Below, piece by piece: positions 34,345 through 42,991 of a DNA stretch of 64,000 bases (the first letter of the stretch is position 1; each line of letters starts with the position of its first letter). This stretch comes from an uncultured Eubacteriales bacterium (GTDB lineage: Bacteria > Bacillota > Clostridia > Monoglobales > Monoglobaceae). The notes under the pieces were generated by a model. It had not been told where the DNA came from. It was given only the letters and a program-made list of their open reading frames with translations, and did no database searches. A program made the translations under genes and the position numbers. Location of the stretch: assembly GCA_958352815.1 (NCBI GenBank), contig CATWQA010000002.1, positions 1 to 64,000 of the forward strand. The letters are read 5' to 3'.

Positions 34345-36468
34345 TTACTCGCCGATAAGGCTTGAGAATGACTGTGCAACTCTCATGATTACTGTTGCAA
34401 CCTCGGCTCTCGTTGTGTTATCCTGAGGTGCGAAGTAACCATCGCCAACACCTGACATCAGACCAACTGATGCGCAGAAGTTTACGTAAGGAACTGCATA
34501 CTCTGAAATCTGGTCTGCGTCAACATAACCTGCCTGTGCAGCGCCTGAGATTTCCATACCCTTATATGCTGCGTAACGACCCATCAAAGCCGCAATCTGC
34601 TCACGGAGGATTACCTGGTCGGGAGCGTACTCTGTCTCAGAGTAACCTGTTACGATACCGTTTGCGCTTCCCCATGCAACTGCATTTGCATAGTACTCAT
34701 CTGTGGGAACGTCTGTAAATGTGTAACCTGTGTTTACAGCGGGCTGACCCTCAAGTCTGTAAAGAACTGTTACGAACATACCACGTGTGATGTTCGTGTT
34801 AGGCTCAAATGTTGTAGCTGATGTACCGTTCATCAAACCTGCATCGTATACATACTTAACTGCGTCATAGAACCAGTCTGTTGTTGCAACATCTGTGAAC
34901 CACTCAGAACCGGGTGCTGCTGTAGCACTGGGAGCAGGTGTAGCTGATGTACCGGGTGCGGGTGTAGCTGTTGCACCTGTGCCCCAGCTTCCGCCGCCGC
35001 CACCACCGCCGCCACCGCCGGAATTACCGGTTCTGGGGAAGGTGTATGAGAATGTAGCTGTCTTGCCATCCTCGCTGACGCTTACCGATGTAGCTGCCAT
35101 GCCGTTTACATATGCAGCAGGCGCTGCCGCAAACGAAGCACTGTCGTTAGCTGTTGCTGTAACGGTTGCTGTATAAACTGTGCTGTACGCATATGTTGAG
35201 CTTACAGCAGGACTCCATGAAATCTCGCCCAGCGTGTACTTTGCGCCTGCGGGAGCTGTTGCAGTCTTTGTTACAGCCTGTCTTGCAACAGGAGCAACTA
35301 TTGCCGCACTAACTTCGTTCGCTACGTATGATGTAAGAGCCTCTGTCTTAACGGGAACGTTCTCATAAATAATTGTGATTGTGTTGCCGTCAGGTGAAAG
35401 CTTTGCTGTGAAAGCGTCCTTATTATCATCATAAGCAACCTTTTCTCCGTTAACGTCTATAACGAGACCTGAAAGGTCAATTTCCTCACCCTCAGTGTAA
35501 GACAGATTAGGCTGTGTCTCGATTGTATATGTGATTTCCTCAGCAGGAGCTGCAATTGTCTTAACAGTCGCTGTTGAGTCGCTGTTCACAACAACACCCA
35601 GATCTGAAGCAACATAGTCAACAACCGTATTATCTGCTGTTACGGCAACAATTTCATATACACCTGCGGGAGCCGCACCTACGAACTCATCGCCCGATCT
35701 AACGAGAACTACCATATCCTCTGTCTCAACGTTATAGAGAACAATTTCCTGTACATCGGATGTAGCTGAAACCGCTACCTGATATGTAACAACAGAATCG
35801 TCCGTTACGTTAACAGCGATTGAAATCTCATCTGTCTGTGTGCCGGCAGCACGCGACTGAATTTCAACAGTCAGAGTCTTCTCGCCTACTGTTGTCGTTG
35901 TAGCACCGGCAACGCCGCCGAAAACGCCGTATGTTCCGCCTGCTGTAACTTTTACGCCGTCACAGGCAAGTGTGAAGTCGGGCAGATATTTATCAATATT
36001 ATCATAAAGTTCCTTTGCATTTACAGAGGTTGAGATAACAATTGTAACAACATTGTTCTCAACTGTTCTTGACTCCTCCGTAAAGATACCCTGCGTATTA
36101 GCCGAGAAGCCAACCAGCTTTCCTGCCTCAAGGAACGCCTGAGGAATTTCCATGCCCTCAGCAAACTCAACCTTAACCTCAAAGGAACCGGTTACTGTAG
36201 CGGCCTCAATTGCATCAGCCATACCCAGAAGACTAAAGTTATTATATGCTCTGTCATAATATGACTTATATGCTTCACGGGCATTGCTCATGTCCAGTGT
36301 TGCAAGGTAGTCAACTTCATCGCCAACCTTTGCGTCCACCCAATCGCTTACGTACTCATCATCGCCAACACGACCCTGCAGGTCTCCGTCCACATAAACG
36401 GGAGCTGCGAAAACGGCCGTTTGGAAAATCATCAGCGCAGCGACAAGAACGCCAATAAATTTTTTCAT
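34345..36468 (-). CDS. secreted S-layer-homology (SLH) domain protein
   Basis: 707 residues. Signal peptide KKFIGVLVAALMIFQTAVFA. A large mainly beta region (about 25-480) contains Ig-like or bacterial-surface modules with many V/T/S strands. A run of ten glycines and a T/A/P-rich linker (about 484-525) precede three SLH domains that anchor the protein to wall polymers: the first starts at WFTDVATTDWFYDAVKYV, the second has PTDEYYANAVAWGSANGIVTGYSE, the third EYAVPYVNFCASVGLMSG. Strong promoter and terminator suggest high expression. Base composition is even and codon use regular. Confidence 0.92.
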   Translation of the reverse strand: MKKFIGVLVAALMIFQTAVFAAPVYVDGDLQGRVGDDEYVSDWVDAKVGDEVDYLATLDMSNAREAYKSYYDRAYNNFSLLGMADAIEAATVTGSFEVKVEFAEGMEIPQAFLEAGKLVGFSANTQGIFTEESRTVENNVVTIVISTSVNAKELYDNIDKYLPDFTLACDGVKVTAGGTYGVFGGVAGATTTTVGEKTLTVEIQSRAAGTQTDEISIAVNVTDDSVVTYQVAVSATSDVQEIVLYNVETEDMVVLVRSGDEFVGAAPAGVYEIVAVTADNTVVDYVASDLGVVVNSDSTATVKTIAAPAEEITYTIETQPNLSYTEGEEIDLSGLVIDVNGEKVAYDDNKDAFTAKLSPDGNTITIIYENVPVKTEALTSYVANEVSAAIVAPVARQAVTKTATAPAGAKYTLGEISWSPAVSSTYAYSTVYTATVTATANDSASFAAAPAAYVNGMAATSVSVSEDGKTATFSYTFPRTGNSGGGGGGGGGGSWGTGATATPAPGTSATPAPSATAAPGSEWFTDVATTDWFYDAVKYVYDAGLMNGTSATTFEPNTNITRGMFVTVLYRLEGQPAVNTGYTFTDVPTDEYYANAVAWGSANGIVTGYSETEYAPDQVILREQIAALMGRYAAYKGMEISGAAQAGYVDADQISEYAVPYVNFCASVGLMSGVGDGYFAPQDNTTRAEVATVIMRVAQSFSSLIGE

Positions 36469-36607
36469 TTTAAACCTCTCCTTATTTATATAATTTTATC
36501 TTTTTACAAATTAATAAATAGTTCTTTCAGCAGCAATTAACCACCAAAATGAATGAATTTAAAATACCAATCCCTATTTTTGACAGAATTTCAAATCCCA
36601 CAAACTA

Positions 36608-36635
36608 ATTATACCATTATTTTTTAATTTGTCAA
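36608..36635 (-). promoter_or_regulatory. sigma-A promoter of the SLH-protein gene
   Basis: TTGACA (36635-36630), 16-bp spacer, TATAAT (36613-36608), leaving a leader of about 135 nt. Confidence 0.88.
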
Positions 36636-36698
36636 TAGCCTTTGTAACAAAATATAAAAAACATTTAATTATTTTTTAAACAAACAAAGCCAAAAAAC

Positions 36699-37547
36699 TT
36701 AGCTATATTTGGACAACAGCTCCGCCTTTTTAAGCTTCTTTTCCTCCTCATAGGAACTGCGGATTGTGTCCACAACAGACCTGTCTCCGCCGGTTCTGTT
36801 AATCTCCGCCTCAATTTCACTGAGCAGTGAGTTCATCTTCGCATCACAGCTGCTCTCCAAAGAGGATCCAAGCTCGGCATACTTTGTCATGAGCTCCATT
36901 TTCTTCGCGGTTGTACGCTCCGCGGCAGGCAGAGAGTTTACCTCTGCCAGACCCTGTGAAATCAGAGAGTCAATAGAGCTTGTATATTCTGATTTAAGCA
37001 CATACACCTTCGCCAGAAGATTTGAGACGTTTGAGGATGAACCTGCGCTTGAATTGCCGCCTTGAGCGGAACTTGAACTTGCGTTCGAGCCTGAACCGGT
37101 GCTTGTCTCTGAGCTGCCATGCTGTGTCGGAGGCTCCGCTTCCGCATTACCCTGTCCGGAAGCTTCTTCATGGGGCTCCTCTGCCGGCTCTTCCGCCTCC
37201 GTCGAATCTGCCAAATCCTCAACAGTTTCCGCCGCGCCCGTTATAAGAGCAACAGCCTGCTCCTCGGTAATCTCCCCGTTTTGGAGCATTTCGCTTTCCT
37301 CCGCCGTCAACGGACGCATTTGCTGACCTGCAAACTGGCTTACTATCTCTTGTGTCTCAGCGTCGTGATCCTCTATCTTTTGGGCTATTTCATCTTTGGA
37401 ATAGCTGCCCGCATATCTGAGAGCCTCTATATTGCTTTTCTGTTTGTTCCAAACCACCGCTCCGATCACGCCCACGGCGATAACAATCACCAGAACAACT
37501 GTCAAAACAACAGGCCAAACTTTTCTTTTTCTCTTATATTGTCTCAT
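36699..37547 (-). CDS. membrane-anchored protein with low-complexity linker and coiled-coil end
   Basis: About 282 residues from ATG 37547 (MRQYKRKRKVWPVV) after GAGGTAAAT. One membrane helix (about 11-32), an acidic segment, an S/G/N-rich linker (about 145-185), then a helical domain (about 188-280) with heptad-like charge (AAERTTAKKMELMTKYAELG, YEEEKKLKKAELLSKY). I do not recognise the family. It overlaps the VanZ gene region closely and is last in the exopolysaccharide set, so an extracellular structural or wall-associated role is possible. Confidence 0.75.
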   Translation of the reverse strand: MRQYKRKRKVWPVVLTVVLVIVIAVGVIGAVVWNKQKSNIEALRYAGSYSKDEIAQKIEDHDAETQEIVSQFAGQQMRPLTAEESEMLQNGEITEEQAVALITGAAETVEDLADSTEAEEPAEEPHEEASGQGNAEAEPPTQHGSSETSTGSGSNASSSSAQGGNSSAGSSSNVSNLLAKVYVLKSEYTSSIDSLISQGLAEVNSLPAAERTTAKKMELMTKYAELGSSLESSCDAKMNSLLSEIEAEINRTGGDRSVVDTIRSSYEEEKKLKKAELLSKYS

Positions 37548-37557
37548 ATTTACCTCC

Positions 37558-38019
37558 TCAACAGAGCCGTTTTGTTTCCTTTTTCTTCCTAACAATTATA
37601 ATTAGATATATTATCAAGCCCGCCAGGGCAACGCCTGTGACGAAGCCGACTGTGTCAATAAGCACGTCTCTTACGGCGGAACCCCGATTTGTAAAAATCT
37701 GAATTGTTTCATCGCAGACCGCCACCGTTATTCCCGACAACACTATCGCTCCAATCCGCTTATAGCTTTTCTTTCCGAAGCGGGCGGTTATCAGCACACC
37801 CAAAACCATAAACTCAAAGGCATGAGCAAACTTCCTGAGTAGGTGCTCCCCGCCATCCTGAGGCAGCTCATCACGGCCAAAGCTAAAAAGCCTGCCCAGC
37901 AGGTCATACACAAAGTTGCTGAACTCATGAGACTTATCAGGGTTCATCATAGAGTTTCCCCATATGAAACCTATATTTAATACAATAAGCAAAATCAGCC
38001 AATTCTTCTTATTTTTCAC
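37558..38019 (-). CDS. VanZ family membrane protein
   Basis: 153 residues with four predicted membrane helices. The VanZ signature is visible: RKFAHAFEFMVLGVLI, DETIQIFTNRGSAVRDVLIDTVG. VanZ proteins are linked to low-level teicoplanin resistance, but in exopolysaccharide clusters their role is unknown. It lies 13 bp after the CpsB gene. Confidence 0.9.
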   Translation of the reverse strand: MKNKKNWLILLIVLNIGFIWGNSMMNPDKSHEFSNFVYDLLGRLFSFGRDELPQDGGEHLLRKFAHAFEFMVLGVLITARFGKKSYKRIGAIVLSGITVAVCDETIQIFTNRGSAVRDVLIDTVGFVTGVALAGLIIYLIIIVRKKKETKRLC

Positions 38020-38032
38020 AGCTAAAATACCT

Positions 38033-38731
38033 CTACACTATGTTCAGGATTTGGGCTCCGTTTTTTTCAAACAGCTCATCTGTTACGCCGGCATCAAACT
38101 TGCGCCGGGATTTTTCCCGAGCCTCTCCCATATTGCAAGGTCGGGTGGTCATATTGTGCATATCACTTGACACAACAAACCGCCTGTCATAGGTCAGCAG
38201 CCGCTTTACAGCCCGCCTGCCCCCAAAGGACAAGAAATTTTCGGCATTTATCTGAAAAACTATGTCAAGTTCAAATATTTCAAGCTCTTCTACCGCCTTT
38301 TGGTCGTACCTGTCCACGTGAGCCAGAATAGGCTTCAGACCGACTGTGGTCAGGTTATACAGCCACTCGGCAACATTGGAATTTATAATCCCCCGGGGAA
38401 ACTCCACCAGAATACAGTCGCTCCCCTCTATACACAGCCGCCCGATGTCCTTAAAATTCTTCAGGTCGCCGTTTAGGTAAACCTCAGCGCCCTGATATAT
38501 TATCGGGATATGACGGAAGCCGTCTATGTACGCCGCAAAAGTCTCATAAGCGGCCTGCCTCCTTTTCAGAAATTCATCTATATCCTCATTACACTTAAGG
38601 ACGCAGTGCGGAGTTGCCGCGCAATGGGTCACTCCCTGACTATAGGCGCTTTTCATCATTTCCACCGCTTCCTCTACACTTTTTGCCCCGTCGTCAATAC
38701 CGGGCAGAAAATGAGTATGAAGATCAATCAT
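38033..38731 (-). CDS. CpsB/YwqE-type tyrosine phosphatase (PHP family)
   Basis: Manganese-dependent phosphatase that dephosphorylates the CpsD-type kinase and tunes capsule or exopolysaccharide synthesis. 232 residues starting MIDLHTHFLPGIDDGAKS, the PHP metal-binding opening (HTH). GVTHCAATPHC, ILAHVDRYD and VVSSDMHN complete the metal ligands. The start overlaps the kinase gene by 4 bp. Confidence 0.93.
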   Translation of the reverse strand: MIDLHTHFLPGIDDGAKSVEEAVEMMKSAYSQGVTHCAATPHCVLKCNEDIDEFLKRRQAAYETFAAYIDGFRHIPIIYQGAEVYLNGDLKNFKDIGRLCIEGSDCILVEFPRGIINSNVAEWLYNLTTVGLKPILAHVDRYDQKAVEELEIFELDIVFQINAENFLSFGGRRAVKRLLTYDRRFVVSSDMHNMTTRPCNMGEAREKSRRKFDAGVTDELFEKNGAQILNIV

Positions 38732-39474
38732 GACTTATCATCTTCTTTTTCGCCGTATCCGTACTCATAGCCATACTTATAGCTGCCGTAACCGGACTTT
38801 CCTTCACGCTCCATATCGTGAAGCATGACAAAGCCCAAAATTTTTATATCGGATTTTTTCAGGTTTTCCACCGCCGTATCAAGCACATCTGTGTTCGTAA
38901 CGCCGTCTCTCACAACAACCACTACCCCGGTGGCTCTTTCGGAAACCAGAACCGCATCGGTCATAATCGAAACGGGAGGCGTGTCGATTATTATGTAGTC
39001 ATACTGTCCTTCAAGCTCTCCCAGCATATTCTTAAACTCCTGAGACATAAGCAATTCCGTAGGATTGGTAGTTGCCTCTCCGGAGGTTATAACATCCACA
39101 CCCTGATAGACGTTGCGCTTTATCGCCTTATCAACTCCTGTAAAACCGCACAGCACGTTTGAAACACCCACGGATCTTTCAAGACTTAAATACCTGTGCA
39201 CTCTTGGCTTTCTAAGGTCGCAATCCACCAACAAAACCTTTGCCCCTATCTGAGAAAAGCTTACCGCCAGGTTTATGCTGGTGGTGGTCTTACCCTCTCC
39301 GGGAGCGGCGCTTGTCAGAACTATCTTCTTGGCTGCGTCCGACTTGGGCAGAGAGAACATTAGATTGGTTCTGAACGTATTATAGGACTCTACCGCCGCA
39401 AAGCGGGAACTGCCGCTGAGCAGCCTGTCCTTTTCATCTGCAACAACTTTTTTATTTTTTAACTTGCTTTTCAT
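38728..39474 (-). CDS. CpsD/CapB-type BY-kinase
   Basis: Bacterial tyrosine kinase partnered with the Wzz-like activator. 248 residues. Walker A APGEGKTTT at about 57-65, Walker A' LLVDCDLRKP at 81-90, Walker B YIIIDTPPV. The C-terminal tail contains at least five tyrosines in a G/Y/K cluster (GYGSYKYGYEYGYGEK), the usual autophosphorylation site. Regulates polymer length and export. Confidence 0.94.
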   Translation of the reverse strand: MKSKLKNKKVVADEKDRLLSGSSRFAAVESYNTFRTNLMFSLPKSDAAKKIVLTSAAPGEGKTTTSINLAVSFSQIGAKVLLVDCDLRKPRVHRYLSLERSVGVSNVLCGFTGVDKAIKRNVYQGVDVITSGEATTNPTELLMSQEFKNMLGELEGQYDYIIIDTPPVSIMTDAVLVSERATGVVVVVRDGVTNTDVLDTAVENLKKSDIKILGFVMLHDMEREGKSGYGSYKYGYEYGYGEKEDDKS

Positions 39475-39506
39475 AAAAAACCTCTTAAAATATATTAATG
39501 ACTAAA

Positions 39507-40202
39507 CTACTGAATAATATCTCCCAAAAACGGGATTTCGTATCTATTTACCACCTCGTCCGACGAACGGACAGTCTTATCTAACATCTTGAGAATAAAG
39601 GCGATTACCGCTCCCAGAACAAAGCCCGCCACGGCTCCGACAAGAGTTTTCTTATAAAGACCTCTTGAGTTTGGCAGTTCCGGATAAGAAGCCTCATCTA
39701 TAATCTCAATGCTCCCGCTGGAAAATATTGTCCCCAGCTGCGACGGAGCCTTTTTGATAATCGCATCACAGATCTGATGGGCGTCCTCCGGATTATCCGC
39801 CGTGACAGTTATGGCAAGAAGCTCGGTCTCATTCACCGAAGAGACCGAGGTCATAGCCCCGATTTCCTCCCAGGTGTACTTATCGCCTGTGCTGCGGCTG
39901 ACATATTGCAAATAAGAACGGGTGTTAAGCAGCTCCGTACAGGTGGACGCCATTATTCTGGCAGAGTCCAAATCGCTGACGTCAACAGAGTATGTGCTGG
40001 AGATAGCCCCTTCCATATGATTGCTCACATATAAAACACCGTCGGAGGTATACGTATCCACCGTGAAAAACATTGTATTTACAAACATCAGGGCAGCCGC
40101 GGCAAGAGTACACAGAGCAATAAGCCACTTGTGCGACCACAGCATATCCCATATTTCAAGCAAAGATATTTCGTTTTCGGTTACATTTCTATTTTCAACC
40201 AT
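39507..40202 (-). CDS. Wzz/CpsC-type chain-length determinant and kinase activator
   Basis: 231-residue membrane protein: helices at about 27-46 and 187-208, with an extracellular domain between. Opening SLLEIWDMLWSHKWLIALC and closing KTVRSSDEVVNRYEIPFLGDII match the Wzz family. The cytoplasmic end activates the kinase encoded next. It is the first gene of the set; no glycosyltransferases are encoded beside it, so polymer synthesis genes must be elsewhere. Confidence 0.92.
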   Translation of the reverse strand: MVENRNVTENEISLLEIWDMLWSHKWLIALCTLAAAALMFVNTMFFTVDTYTSDGVLYVSNHMEGAISSTYSVDVSDLDSARIMASTCTELLNTRSYLQYVSRSTGDKYTWEEIGAMTSVSSVNETELLAITVTADNPEDAHQICDAIIKKAPSQLGTIFSSGSIEIIDEASYPELPNSRGLYKKTLVGAVAGFVLGAVIAFILKMLDKTVRSSDEVVNRYEIPFLGDIIQ

Positions 40203-40234
40203 TGTTCCATCTCCATCTCTTTAATATGTAAAAT

Positions 40235-40263
40235 ATATTATCACATTTAGTCTATGGTGTCAA
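40235..40263 (-). promoter_or_regulatory. sigma-A promoter of the exopolysaccharide control set
   Basis: TTGACA (40263-40258), 17-bp spacer, TAATAT (40240-40235). Confidence 0.85.
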
Positions 40264-40282
40264 CATACAACATTTTTTTCTG

Positions 40283-40322
40283 TACAAAAAAGCCGAACTG
40301 CACAAAACGCAACTCAGCTTTT
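40283..40322 (-). terminator. terminator of pnp
   Basis: Minus-strand AAAAGCTGAGTTGC/GCAGTTCGGCTTTTTT stem with a 7-nt loop and one mismatch, 19 bp past the stop codon. Confidence 0.85.
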
Positions 40323-40340
40323 CGTAAATTTTTACAATTT

Positions 40341-42425
40341 TTAATTAATTTTTCTCAAATTAATCTTTCCGTTGGGCTGGATTTCTATAATCTCAACCTT
40401 AACCATATCGCCCTCTTTGACAACATCCGTAACCTTTTCAACTCTGCCCTTTGCCAGCTTTGAAATATGGATAAGTCCGTCCGTGCCGGGAAGGATTTCA
40501 ACAAAGGCGCCGAAGTCCATAATTTTAACAACCTTGCCCTCGTAAATCTCGCCGACCTCCGGATCCTTAATGATGTTTTCAATCATCGTCTTTGCCTTCT
40601 CTCCGCTTGCCGGGTCAACCGCCGCAATATAAACGCGGCCGTCGTCCTCAATGTCAATCTTTGCTCCGGTCTCGGCAATTATTCCCTGAATTGTCTTACC
40701 GCCGCTTCCGATAACGTCGCGGATCTTATCAACGGGAATCTGCATATTGATAATCTTGGGAGCATACTGAGAAATATCTTCTCTGGGCTCCGAAATCGCC
40801 TTGAGCATAACCTCATCCAAAATATAATATCTTGCGTTTCTGGTCTGCTCCAGAGCGGTCTTGATTATTGCAGGAGTCAAGCCGTCAACCTTAAGGTCCA
40901 TCTGAATTGCCGTGATACCCTTTTTGGTTCCGGCAACCTTAAAGTCCATATCTCCGAAAAAGTCCTCCAGACCCTGAATATCAACCATTGTCATAAAGTT
41001 ATCATCGTCCTCCGGATCGGTTATAAGACCAACGGAGATACCCGCAACGGGAGCCTTAATGGGAACGCCTGCGTCCATTAGAGAAAGGGTGGAGCCGCAG
41101 ATACTTCCCTGAGAGGTTGAACCGTTTGAGCTCAGCACCTCGGAAACCACTCTGATTGCATAGGGGAACTCGTCAACGCTGGGCAGCACGGGCAGCAGAG
41201 CGCGCTCCGCCAAAGCGCCGTGACCGATTTCACGTCTGCCGGGACCTCTTGAAGGTCTGGTCTCGCCAACGCTGTATGAGGGGAAATTGTACTGGTGCAT
41301 ATATCTCTTGGACTCCTCAAGACCCAAACCGTCAATAATCTGAGCCTCGCCTACGGGAGCCAGAGTTGTTACGGACAGACACTGAGTCTGACCTCTGCTG
41401 AACAGACCGCTTCCGTGAGCTCTGGGCAGCAGACCTACCTCTGCCGACAGGGGACGGAGCTCCAGAATACCTCTGCCGTCCACACGCTTCTTGTCATACA
41501 TGAGCCAGTTTCTCACAACCGTCTTTTGCAGCTTGTAGAGCGCCTCGTCTATCTGAGCCTTGTACTCCTCCTGGGGGTACTTGTCCTCAAAGTGCACATA
41601 CACATCCTCATACACAACCAAAAGTCTTGCGTCTCTGACCGTCTTATCGTCTGTGTCGAGAGCCTGCTTAACCTGCTCCTCGGCGTAGTCTCTGATGTCG
41701 TCAAACAAGCCCTGGTCTACAACCATGTGCTCATACTCAAACTTGGGCTTTCCGATTTCATCAACAATCTTCTTGAGGAATGCGCAGATCTTCTTTATCT
41801 CCTCGTGAGCGAACATGATTGCGTTGTACATATCCGCCTCGGAAACCTCATTGGCTCCCGCCTCAATCATAACAACCTTTTCGGACGAGCCTGAAACAAT
41901 CAGGTTAAGGTCGCTCTTCTCTCTCTCTTCAACCGTGGGGTTAATCACGAAGTTACCGTCAATCAAGCCCACATATACAGCGGCAACGGGACCGTTAAAG
42001 GGAATGTCCGAAACAGAAACCGCAATTGACGAACCGATCATAGCGCAGAACTCGGGAGAGTTATCCTGTTCAACCGAAACCACTGTTGAAACAATAGAAA
42101 CATCGTTTCTCAAGTCCTTAGGGAACAGGGGGCGCATGGGTCTGTCAATAACACGTGAGGTCAAAATTGCGTGCTCCGACGGCTTGCCCTCACGTCTGGT
42201 AAAGCCTCCGGGGATCTTGCCCACTGCGTACATCTTCTCCTCATAGTCAATGCTGAGGGGGAAGAAGTCTATTCCCTCTCTGGGCTTGTCCGAAGCCGTT
42301 GCGCAGGAAATCACCGCCGTATCGCCGTATCTTACTATAACCGAGCCGTTTGCAAGCCCTGCAACCTTGCCGAATTCCAGAGACAGTGTTCTGCCGGCAA
42401 CTTGTGTTTCATAAATTTTTGACAT
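40341..42425 (-). CDS. pnp: polynucleotide phosphorylase
   Basis: Trimeric 3'-5' exoribonuclease and RNA polymerase. 694 residues: two RNase PH domains (FARREGKPS-type GGFTRREGKPSEHAILTSRVIDRPMRPLFP in the first, GLLPRAHGSGLFSRGQTQ in the second). The KH domain (VIGSGGKTIQGIIAETG) and S1 domain (GEIYEGKVVKIMDFGAFVEILPG) are at the end. It follows rpsO with a structured leader between them. Confidence 0.98.
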   Translation of the reverse strand: MSKIYETQVAGRTLSLEFGKVAGLANGSVIVRYGDTAVISCATASDKPREGIDFFPLSIDYEEKMYAVGKIPGGFTRREGKPSEHAILTSRVIDRPMRPLFPKDLRNDVSIVSTVVSVEQDNSPEFCAMIGSSIAVSVSDIPFNGPVAAVYVGLIDGNFVINPTVEEREKSDLNLIVSGSSEKVVMIEAGANEVSEADMYNAIMFAHEEIKKICAFLKKIVDEIGKPKFEYEHMVVDQGLFDDIRDYAEEQVKQALDTDDKTVRDARLLVVYEDVYVHFEDKYPQEEYKAQIDEALYKLQKTVVRNWLMYDKKRVDGRGILELRPLSAEVGLLPRAHGSGLFSRGQTQCLSVTTLAPVGEAQIIDGLGLEESKRYMHQYNFPSYSVGETRPSRGPGRREIGHGALAERALLPVLPSVDEFPYAIRVVSEVLSSNGSTSQGSICGSTLSLMDAGVPIKAPVAGISVGLITDPEDDDNFMTMVDIQGLEDFFGDMDFKVAGTKKGITAIQMDLKVDGLTPAIIKTALEQTRNARYYILDEVMLKAISEPREDISQYAPKIINMQIPVDKIRDVIGSGGKTIQGIIAETGAKIDIEDDGRVYIAAVDPASGEKAKTMIENIIKDPEVGEIYEGKVVKIMDFGAFVEILPGTDGLIHISKLAKGRVEKVTDVVKEGDMVKVEIIEIQPNGKINLRKIN

Positions 42426-42450
42426 TTTATATCCTCCTTTAAAATTTCTT

Positions 42451-42531
42451 AAAAGAGAGGCTTGCTTAGCACTTAAAAACAGACACCCGGCAGATGTATA
42501 TTTTTAACTGCTAAAGTAAGCGTTCTCTTTT
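42451..42531 (-). promoter_or_regulatory. long stem-loop in the pnp leader
   Basis: AAAAGAGA with TCTCTTTT and GCTTGCTTAGC with GCTAAAGTAAGC pair into a long imperfect stem enclosing about 40 nt. In E. coli a comparable rpsO-pnp stem is the RNase III site used for pnp autoregulation; the same role here is inferred. Confidence 0.65.
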
Positions 42532-42544
42532 ATTTTAGATTAGT

Positions 42545-42592
42545 AAAATCAAAGGCAACCCATGCCCCAAGCATAAAGGAACACAGGCTGCC
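42545..42592 (-). terminator. weak attenuator between rpsO and pnp
   Basis: Minus-strand GGCAGCC pairs with GGTTGCC (one G-U) and is followed by TTTGATTTT. It probably allows partial read-through into pnp. Confidence 0.4.
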
Positions 42593-42600
42593 CGTTGTTT

Positions 42601-42864
42601 TTAGTGTCTCAGACCGAGCTTCTCAACGATAGCACGATATCTATTAATATCCTTCTTCTCAAGATACCGCAAAAAGCTACGTCTAACGCCGACCATCTTA
42701 AGCAGACCACGTCTTGAGTGGTGATCCTTCTTGTGAACCTTAAGATGCTCGTTCAGATGATTAATTCTGTAGGTCAGCAATGCAATCTGAACCTCCGGAG
42801 AACCTGTGTCCCCCTCATGAGTAGCGTACTTCTCAATAATCTCCTGCTTTACGTCCTTATCCAT
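42601..42864 (-). CDS. rpsO: 30S ribosomal protein S15
   Basis: 87-residue 16S rRNA-binding protein. EIIEKYATHEGDTGSPEVQIALLTYRIN and HKKDHHSRRGLLKMVGVRRSFLRYL are diagnostic. ATG 42864 follows ATGGAGGTG. Confidence 0.98.
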   Translation of the reverse strand: MDKDVKQEIIEKYATHEGDTGSPEVQIALLTYRINHLNEHLKVHKKDHHSRRGLLKMVGVRRSFLRYLEKKDINRYRAIVEKLGLRH

Positions 42865-42962
42865 TGATGTGTCACCTCCATATTAATATTATCCCCGTAA
42901 AGCCTTGTTTGGGGCGGTGAATCCATATCCCCAGACTAAGCAATAGGTTATTACCAAATGGT

Positions 42963-42991
42963 ATGATAACACAATCAGATATCCTTGTCAA
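42963..42991 (-). promoter_or_regulatory. sigma-A promoter of rpsO-pnp
   Basis: TTGACA (42991-42986), 17-bp spacer, TATCAT (42968-42963). The -35 box lies inside the last codons of ligA. Confidence 0.88.

Noticed and set aside
34895..35176. Antisense frame in the SLH gene with a proline run
   Set aside because: It is the complement of the polyglycine linker and surface-protein codons; the sense frame has a signal peptide and SLH domains.
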